Positions 57,810 to 64,000 of a stretch of DNA of 64,000 bases are shown here, piece after piece. The notes beneath the pieces are model-generated. The model saw only the letters and a list, made by a program, of their open reading frames with translations. It did not search any database and was not told where the DNA came from. Position 1 is the first letter of the stretch, and the number at the start of each line of letters is the position of its first letter. The translations under genes and the position numbers were made by a program. This DNA is from Lepus europaeus. Taxonomy: Eukaryota; Chordata; Mammalia; Lagomorpha; Leporidae. The stretch spans positions 76,455,502-76,519,501 of the forward strand of contig NC_084831.1 of NCBI RefSeq assembly GCF_033115175.1, written 5' to 3'.

Positions 57810-60800
57810 TCTATTAAATAGGCATTCCCTTGATCATTGGTTTGAGATGATTGTAACATATGAAGTATATCTCATGGAATATATGACTGAATTCTCATAT
57901 GTATTGTGTGTGATATTTATCAATCTCTATCCAGTGGTGTTAGTGCCATGTTCATTTAAACATTGTAGTTTTGTTACTTACTTAATGTCTGATACATTTT
58001 GCTTCTGTCTTTATTAAGTAGCTGTCCTTATCTGTTTCTATTATGTGCAATTTAAAACTATAACTCTTTCTCAAAATTATTAAAAATTTTATTCTAAATG
58101 ATATATTAACTAAAATATTGGGAATAAAAAGATATCTCTAAATATACCTCCCTTTCCCTAAAGCATAGTATATTTATACTACTTCTTAAATCTGCTTTAA
58201 TTCTCTTTTCTTTTTTTTTCATAAAGTAAATGCCACATGTGCTTCCTTGAGGCTATTTCCAGGTGCTTTGATACTAAAAATGAGAAAAAATTATAAACAA
58301 CTCAGGCAGAAGCATGTTAGTTTGATAAAAGCATCAATCTCAAGCCTTCCATTTATATTTGACCACCAATAGACCTATAAAAGTTTTAATTTAGGCAATA
58401 GCCTAGATTTCATTTGATCATGTTTTCCTTATGAGCCATTTGACAAGTGTTCAGTTAGTGATTTGAGTCCTACACAGTTAACAGTAGATCAAGAATACAT
58501 CTTTCCCAAACCCCAGTAGAAGAGACTGAGGTCAATATGGCAAGTTGATGACCCATAATTCTGTAGAGGAAGCAAGAAAACACAAAAAAAAGTTCTGTTG
58601 CAGGCTCTCTGTTTTGTCTGTAAGCTTTCACTTACTCCTCTCATCCTCATTCAGAACCTAAAATAGTATATGACTGTAATTGATGTCCACATAGAAATTT
58701 CTAACCCAGGTCCTTTGATTTACTCTAAGCATGAATCAATCTTCACTTGGACATGCCAAACTACTTCAAAATCAAGCTCATAATAATTTTCTGCAAATAG
58801 GTTACTTCAGTATGCCACATCTGACAACGACACTACAATTCACCCAGTTGGTGATGTCTGATCAAACTCATCTTAATTCTGTTTCCTTTTGATTCCCATA
58901 GAGTATAGTCTCCAACTCTCGTTAATGACTTTTTTCAATTTTTACATTAAAGCAGACTTTTATTTCAATTCTATTTGTTATGAACTTTAAAAAACACCCT
59001 TGTATATAGTATTCTACTTATTAATTATTCTGTATTTCTTTTCTTTATCCTGCTAAGTAAACTTTAGTGAAGCAAAATCTTTTGCAATGCTAGGTTAGTA
59101 ATACTGAAATAGAATGCATGAAAATCATCAGTAATGAAGCAATGAGAATCAAATTGAATAACCTGAGAATCAGCACAGATTGTACCAGGCCCCACTTCAT
59201 CGGAAATAAGAGGAAGATTATTAATGCAGCTAGTTGGGGAAGTGAATTTTAGACAAAGCATCATATGCAAAGATACACTGGTATTGAATAACACTATGTC
59301 TTTAAAAACTGGGGAGCAGTATTCCAAGAACATTTAGTTTAACTTCATCATATCTACTTTTCAGTCAATTTTCCTGCTACATTGCTTAAACATATTTCTA
59401 TGATGAGATTATACTAGAACAAGGTAAAATTTGTTGTTAAATTATGAGCACAAAATCACAAAAACAATGTATTGAGAACATTTGACTAGTGTTTTGTGCA
59501 TATTTCAGTTATTTGCACATAGTTAGATATATCTCATCACTCAAAACTGTTTTTCTTGTACAGAAGCCAGCATAGCTGCACTTATCTTTCAGTCCATTAA
59601 TGTCCACTTGCCTGCCAGGTTTTACCATACGTACCTTGTGCCCTCCATGAATCTAATTCCCCAACTGTTTAGGAAATTCAAATGGATCTCCTAAATTTTT
59701 CACACACAGCTTTTGGTAATAAATTATCCAACATATTTCAACCAGGTCAGACCCCATAGCTATACATTTAAAAAACTGTGAATTGACTCCTGACAAGGGA
59801 AACTCAAAACTATGCAAAGCCAAGGCCTGGGAATAAGACAAAGGTTGAAAGAAAATAGATGAAGTAATACAATAACCAGCTGAGGAGGAAAGCATGCCAA
59901 GTAGCTATGATACAACAGCATGAAGTAAAGTGGCTTCATCAATACACTGCAAAGTACCAGAATGCTACACAAGATAACACTTAGTTGCCAAACCAAAGGC
60001 ACCCAGAGTATACCAGTATTGATTTTAAGTAGCAGCTGCCTAATTGCTAGACAGCAGACACTTGAGCAGTTGTTGTGATTTGCAAATGCAAATAATCTTC
60101 ATCACAAATTTATCTGTATAGCAACTACTATAGCTTTTGGTTGAGTTACACAATGATTGTGATATTGAACCATCATAATAATTGAAATTTATAAAGTAAT
60201 TAGTAGTAGCATAAATAGCAGTCACTTAGATGATAGTCAAATCACAATTTTATAAAATAATGGAAAGAGCTTTAATACTGTGCTTTCATTTCACAGTTTA
60301 AGAAACAGTTTAATATAGTCCCAATAATAATTCATTTTAAGATGTTAATTCTTGTCACAAAAAATATGTACCTTAGGAGTATTTACTAAACTTCCACTAT
60401 ATTAGGTGTTTGGTACAAAAAGTAAAATTTTTCTAGATATATTTTGGGGCTGCTACTTAAATATTTCATAGGATAAAAAGTATAGGGGAGAAATGATAAA
60501 TATTCCATCTCACAACTCCTTAACTTTGATATATATATATATATTTAAGAGATAATATTTTAATATTCAACTCCTTCAAAAGTAACAATCTAAAAATGGC
60601 AGTGTGATTTCATGCTTGACATTGTAACTATTGTGAATTATCAATTTTCAAGGAATTATAATGCCAAAAATATGTTACAAACAACATTTACAACATACTG
60701 AACCCAATCTAATTTTCCCCTATGATTTCAAAAAGATACTTCAGATCCTTGCCTGACAAAATTGTCGGTCTCATTGAACATTCACTTGATCTACTCTGCA

Positions 60801-62033
60801 TTTAACTCTTTCCTATTATGAAATAAATTTTGCTAGCAGAAAGAACTACAATGATAAAGATGTACTGTTTTCTTGGGGAATGCAGACTAATGAGGAGGAC
60901 AAATTTAGAATAGGAGCTATAGTGGCTAAAGGAGGAGATTAAGAAAGGTTTTCTAGAGAACAGGTTTTGTTTGTTGTTGTTATTGAGACCCCAGAAGCAG
61001 GTCTCCAGAATAAGATTTATTATAATTAGTTTATTTGGGAAATTTGGGAGCTGAGGTCAGGAAAACATCAGTAGGACATGAAAAAGTATGATATGAAAGA
61101 GATAGATTCAATTAAACATGCATTATAAGAAAATTCCCACCTGGGAAACTGAAACAATCTAATTGTGAGATTCTGGGCAATGGTATAGACACATTTATCT
61201 CTCCCAAGAAGAGAGATACCAGATTTCTCTCATCCAAGAAGAGTGACTTGGAGTATTAATATACTACCCCATCTATGGGGAAACCTTCTCATGGCAGGGT
61301 TAATTCTCATACTTTTAGCCTATGGAAGAAAGAAACCCTGGGGTGTATGTGTGCAGCTGGGGGAGTTGGGGGTGGGGGAGAACAAACCAAATCAAAATAA
61401 ACAAATTGTGGTTTCATTTGGAAGTAGATTCAAAAAATGAGGTAAGGGAGGGAATGATATTCAGGCACTGACATTGCAGATACAAATCTCTTGGTAAGAT
61501 AAATGACTATAGAATTTATTTTAATGATCCTTTGACTGCACTGAACTCTACATTGATTTTGTTTATTCTGTTTCCTGTCTGCTTCACACATGTTGTAGTT
61601 AGATTGTGGGACCAATCCCTAAAACTATTAATTTGCATATTTCCATTGATGTCTTTTCCCCATGTCCCTTCTCTACACTCATCTGGAAAATTCCAACACT
61701 AATTACTTCTAACTTTGCTCCTAACCAGCAATGAACTATAGCTGGAGAAAAATGTCCAATCTTGTTGACTTCTCAGATGAATCCATGACCACAAATATCA
61801 AGTGGATTCCGCACACTGTCCAGCTTTCCTCTTATTGCCCATTCACCACTCTCAAACTTTACTATTTCATAATTGTCACTGGTCAACCTATATAACTATA
61901 CCTCACCTGGTGATCTTGCCTCAAAATTCACTGAGGAAATGGTTTGAATAAAAAATTTCCAATTCTATCATGATCAAATCAATTATCTATGTCTATAAAT
62001 TACATCATTCCAGCTGTTAAAATTGATGATCAT
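57810..62033. other. 4.2-kb mostly unique DNA
   Basis: AT-rich to 59500, then a more balanced stretch 59560-60230, then AT-rich with a (TA)n at 60529-60544. Around 60990-61240 there is 'accccagaagcaggtctccagaataagatttattat', which could be an old LTR or LINE piece that I cannot place. Frames of 60-89 codons occur on the minus strand but have no domain. No C-SINE or L1 is present over the whole interval. Confidence 0.4.
60078..60093. promoter_or_regulatory. Overlapping POU octamer-type motifs (candidate only)
   Basis: The 10-bp palindrome ATTTGCAAAT (60078-60087) overlaps a canonical octamer ATGCAAAT (60086-60093) in a non-repeat, GC-balanced stretch. Octamers are short and can be chance, so this is a candidate only. 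Confidence 0.25.
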
Positions 62034-62360
62034 GGCTGGTGCCGTGGTTCAATAGGCTAGTCCTCTGCCTGCAGGGCCGGCACCCCAGATTCTAGTCCCA
62101 GTCGGGCACCAGATTCTGTCCTGGTTGCTCCGCTTCCAGGCCAGCTCTCTGCTCTGGCCCGGGAAGGCAGTGGAGGATGGCCCAAGTGCTTGGGTCCTGC
62201 ACCCACATGGGACATCAGTAGCAAGCACTTGGCTCCTGGCTTCAGATCAACGCCATGCACCGGTCACAGTGGCCATTTGTGTTGTGAACCAATGGAAAAG
62301 GAAGACCTTTCTCTTTGCCTCTCTCTCTCACTGTCCACTCTGCCTGTCAAAAAAAAAAAA
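62034..62360 (+). mobile_element. C-SINE (CSINE2-like)
   Basis: Starts GGCTGGTGCCGTGGTTCAATAG and ends TGTCAAAAAAAAAAAA. A short target-site duplication TGATCAT is at 62027-62033 and 62361-62367. Confidence 0.93.
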
Positions 62361-62367
62361 TGATCAT

Positions 62368-62534
62368 TCTCTATTCGTATTTTCAAACCTTCTGGCCATA
62401 TTTGTATACAACCCCTTTTGACAACTTAACAAATTTATTCCTAGCATTATGTATCTTTCCTAGGATACATTCATGTCTCTATCTCAATAGAATTAATTTC
62501 AGCAGTATTTAAACATACTGTAGGACTCCCATAG
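62368..62534. other. Short AT-rich stretch
   Basis: Nothing recognised. Confidence 0.35.
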
Positions 62535-62735
62535 TAGTGTGAACTTCAGTAATTAAATAGCAAGTTAAATAGCATTTTTAAGCCTCTGTTACTTCATCAA
62601 TCAAAAAGAATGATAATAACGTCTACCTCTTTGGATTATTGTTAACAGTAAATGAAATGAAGCCTAAAAAGCTCCTTAAATGTTTGACATTGATTTATAA
62701 TTTATTATTAATGCTCAATTATATAGCTAAATATA
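62535..62735 (+). mobile_element. MIR SINE relic
   Basis: 'AAGCCTCTGTTACTTCATCAATCAAAAAGAATGATAATAACGTCTACCTCTTTGGATTATTGTTA' (62580-62644) follows the sense MIR core from 'cctcagtttcctcatctgtaaaatg..ataatagtacctacctcatagggttgttg'. A decayed tail follows. Confidence 0.7.
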
Positions 62736-62849
62736 ATAAAAGTAAAATATTATCTTCTCTCAAGCATTTCTTAATCACACATTCATTCTGGGACTCTCAT
62801 CCTCAAAGTTCCATGGAGCAGAATGTTTGTTCCAGTATTCTTGGGCCCA

Positions 62850-63240
62850 CATTGTTTTCAAGAACCTTGCTACTTCTCCAACAAGAAGTGTAGTCCATGT
62901 CCATTCCTCTGAATCTGGGTAGGTCTTTCTGTCTCTCCTAATACGGGATGACAAAGCAAGCTATGTGACTCTTAAAGCTAGATGATTAAGGGAGAAGCAC
63001 ATTCATCGGCTTTATCTTTTTTCTCTCTTAAAATGATAACCTTGGGAGTTAAGCCAAGGAAGCTCAGGCCACCTGGACTATCTGGCCTGGGTTGTGAGGA
63101 TCTGAGATTCCAATGCCTCAGTTCTGGCTAATTTTCACAGATGACAGATTCCTACTCTATCGGCAATGTAAGTGAGCCATCTTGGGCAACAGATCTCCAG
63201 GCTTCAAATGAGCCACCTCAACTGGTACTGTACACATGTC
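62850..63240 (+). mobile_element. MLT1-like (MaLR) LTR relic
   Basis: 'cctctgaatctgggtaggtctttctgtctctcc' matches the MLT1 internal landmark '..cttgaatctgggctggccttgtgac'. 'gggagttaagccaaggaagctcaggccacctggac' and '..gtaagtgagccatcttgggcaacagatctcc' follow in LTR order. Ends are eroded. Confidence 0.55.
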
Positions 63241-63361
63241 CTTTTATATAATGATGAAAACCCAATACTTTAAAGTTATTCATGGAGTAACTCTACCACG
63301 TTGGACTGTGGAAACAGAGACATTACAAAATAAGAAACTGCTTTTGGCAGAGGTGGAGACA

Positions 63362-63373
63362 GGGGGGGGGGGG
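63362..63373. repeat. Homopolymer G12 tract
   Basis: Twelve consecutive G residues, preceded by GAGACA and followed by CACGGAC. It is rare in AT-rich mammalian intergenic DNA. Confidence 0.95.
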
Positions 63374-63539
63374 CACGGACTCTGAGGCAGCTGGTGCCCA
63401 TTTGCACCACAAGTGCTCTTCATCTTCAGCAACACCTCCTCGTGTACACCTGGGAGAGAGAGCAAGTCCTCTCTGTTGGCAATGACTGGGCTAGACTAGA
63501 ATACTGCTCGCTGAGAACAGAGTATCTCCTAGGTTCTCT

Positions 63540-63976
63540 AGAGATTCTGCAAGAATGCAGCCACTCAAAGCAGGAGTGAAGTACATGGAAGACCGGACGG
63601 GGCGAGCCAGAAGGCCAAAGTATCCAACACGAGTCCCTGGAGCTTCAAAAGGCACAGTCTGTGACGGACAGAGAGAATGATGATACTCACTCGGCCCAAC
63701 TTGAAGTGAGAAAACACCAACAAATGGATTCAGAGATACAACAGCTGAAGAAGCAGCAAGAATTTTTACAAAACTTAGTGAAAGGCAAGGGCCTTTTTAT
63801 TAAAGCCAAAAATGACCAACCGCGCTCTCTGAAGAACAGCCTTGCAAAGAAAGTGAAGGAAAACAGGACTTTGAGGCAAGCGGTGAGAAGCTGAAAAGAA
63901 AGCAAGTCAACGCTAGAAATGGAGATCTGTAAACTAAAACAAGAAAAGGAACATGCAGTAAAAAGAGCCAAGAACA
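63540..63976 (+). pseudogene. Broken coiled-coil coding relic, unidentified
   Basis: From about 63540 the + strand reads as coiled-coil coding text in shifting frames. One frame, 63661-63891, gives 77 codons: 'VTDRENDDTHSAQLEVRKHQQMDS' followed by 'EIQQLKKQQEFLQNLVKGKG' and 'LAKKVKENRTLRQAV', all heptad-like, Q/K/E-rich and leucine-spaced. It stops at 63892. The same frame continues past the stop with 'KESKSTLEMEICKLKQEKEHAVKRAKN' to the edge SINE, so that stop is one base change away from open reading. Upstream text at 63400-63590 may be 5' part of the same source. It looks like a retrocopy fragment of a centrosomal, kinetochore or Golgi coiled-coil protein, but I cannot name the parent. A SINE starts directly after 'gccaagaaca'. 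Confidence 0.5.
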
Positions 63977-64000
63977 GGCCGGCGCCATGGCTTAACAGGT
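63977..64000 (+). mobile_element. C-SINE head, cut by right edge
   Basis: GGCCGGCGCCATGGCTTAAC is the C-SINE start. The window ends after 24 bases. Confidence 0.85.

Noticed and set aside
1..64000. CRISPR arrays, operons, riboswitches, tRNA or rRNA genes
   Set aside because: Repeats are dispersed SINE, LINE and DNA elements or simple tandems. The tRNA-like text belongs to SINE heads; no cloverleaf tRNA gene or rRNA was seen.

Overview
This window looks like an intergenic, gene-poor stretch of a lagomorph genome, most likely rabbit (Oryctolagus) or a close relative. The main evidence is the dominant short repeat. It is a tRNA-derived SINE with a 5' GGCCGGCGCxGTGGCTC head, a GGTTCTAGTCCCGGT B-box-like segment, a CT-rich stretch and a TGTCAAAAAA or (AAAT)n tail, which matches the lagomorph C-repeat (CSINE). 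About 23 copies are visible, 14 on + and 9 on -. The young L1 copies also carry a 3' end recognisable as lagomorph. The sequence is AT-rich, has no long open frame outside repeats, and shows no prokaryotic organisation. I found no intact protein-coding gene and no supportable exon.

Layout. 1-1925 is an old antisense L1 5' end with an ORF1 start. 2-10.8 kb is mostly unique AT-rich DNA with C-SINEs, MIR and L2 relics and a well-recognisable Tigger-type DNA transposon derivative (8523-9161). 10.9-24 kb is repeat-dense. It holds two 3' ends of young L1 (10891-12352 on -, 22662-24002 on +), two older antisense L1 pieces (14235-15775), antisense L2, and a run of seven + strand C-SINEs. 24-28.4 kb is featureless AT-rich DNA. 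28.4-30.2 kb holds an antisense L2 and an L1 3' end. 31.2-33.6 kb is a broken processed copy of UTP25 (DIEXF). 34174-40822 is a near full-length L1 with a 9-bp target-site duplication, one long open part of ORF1 and a multiply broken ORF2. 41-57.8 kb alternates C-SINEs, L2 and MIR relics, an old antisense L1 interrupted by two SINEs (49.2-51.0 kb) and an MLT2-like LTR (55915-56478). 57.8-62 kb is mostly unique sequence. 62-64 kb holds a C-SINE, a MIR, an MLT1-like LTR, a G12 tract and a broken coiled-coil coding relic at the right edge.

The elements do not form a pathway. The record is one of successive retrotransposition: very old L2, MIR, Tigger, MLT and L1M, then lagomorph C-SINEs and young L1. 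The target-site duplications, several of them perfect, are the best direct evidence. Family names come from recognising consensus-like stretches by eye, so boundaries of old relics are approximate. I saw no sign of a new biological system; the most useful items for follow-up are the UTP25 retrocopy with an internal deletion, the edge coiled-coil relic, the L1 3' UTR tracts and a few unexplained non-repeat blocks.
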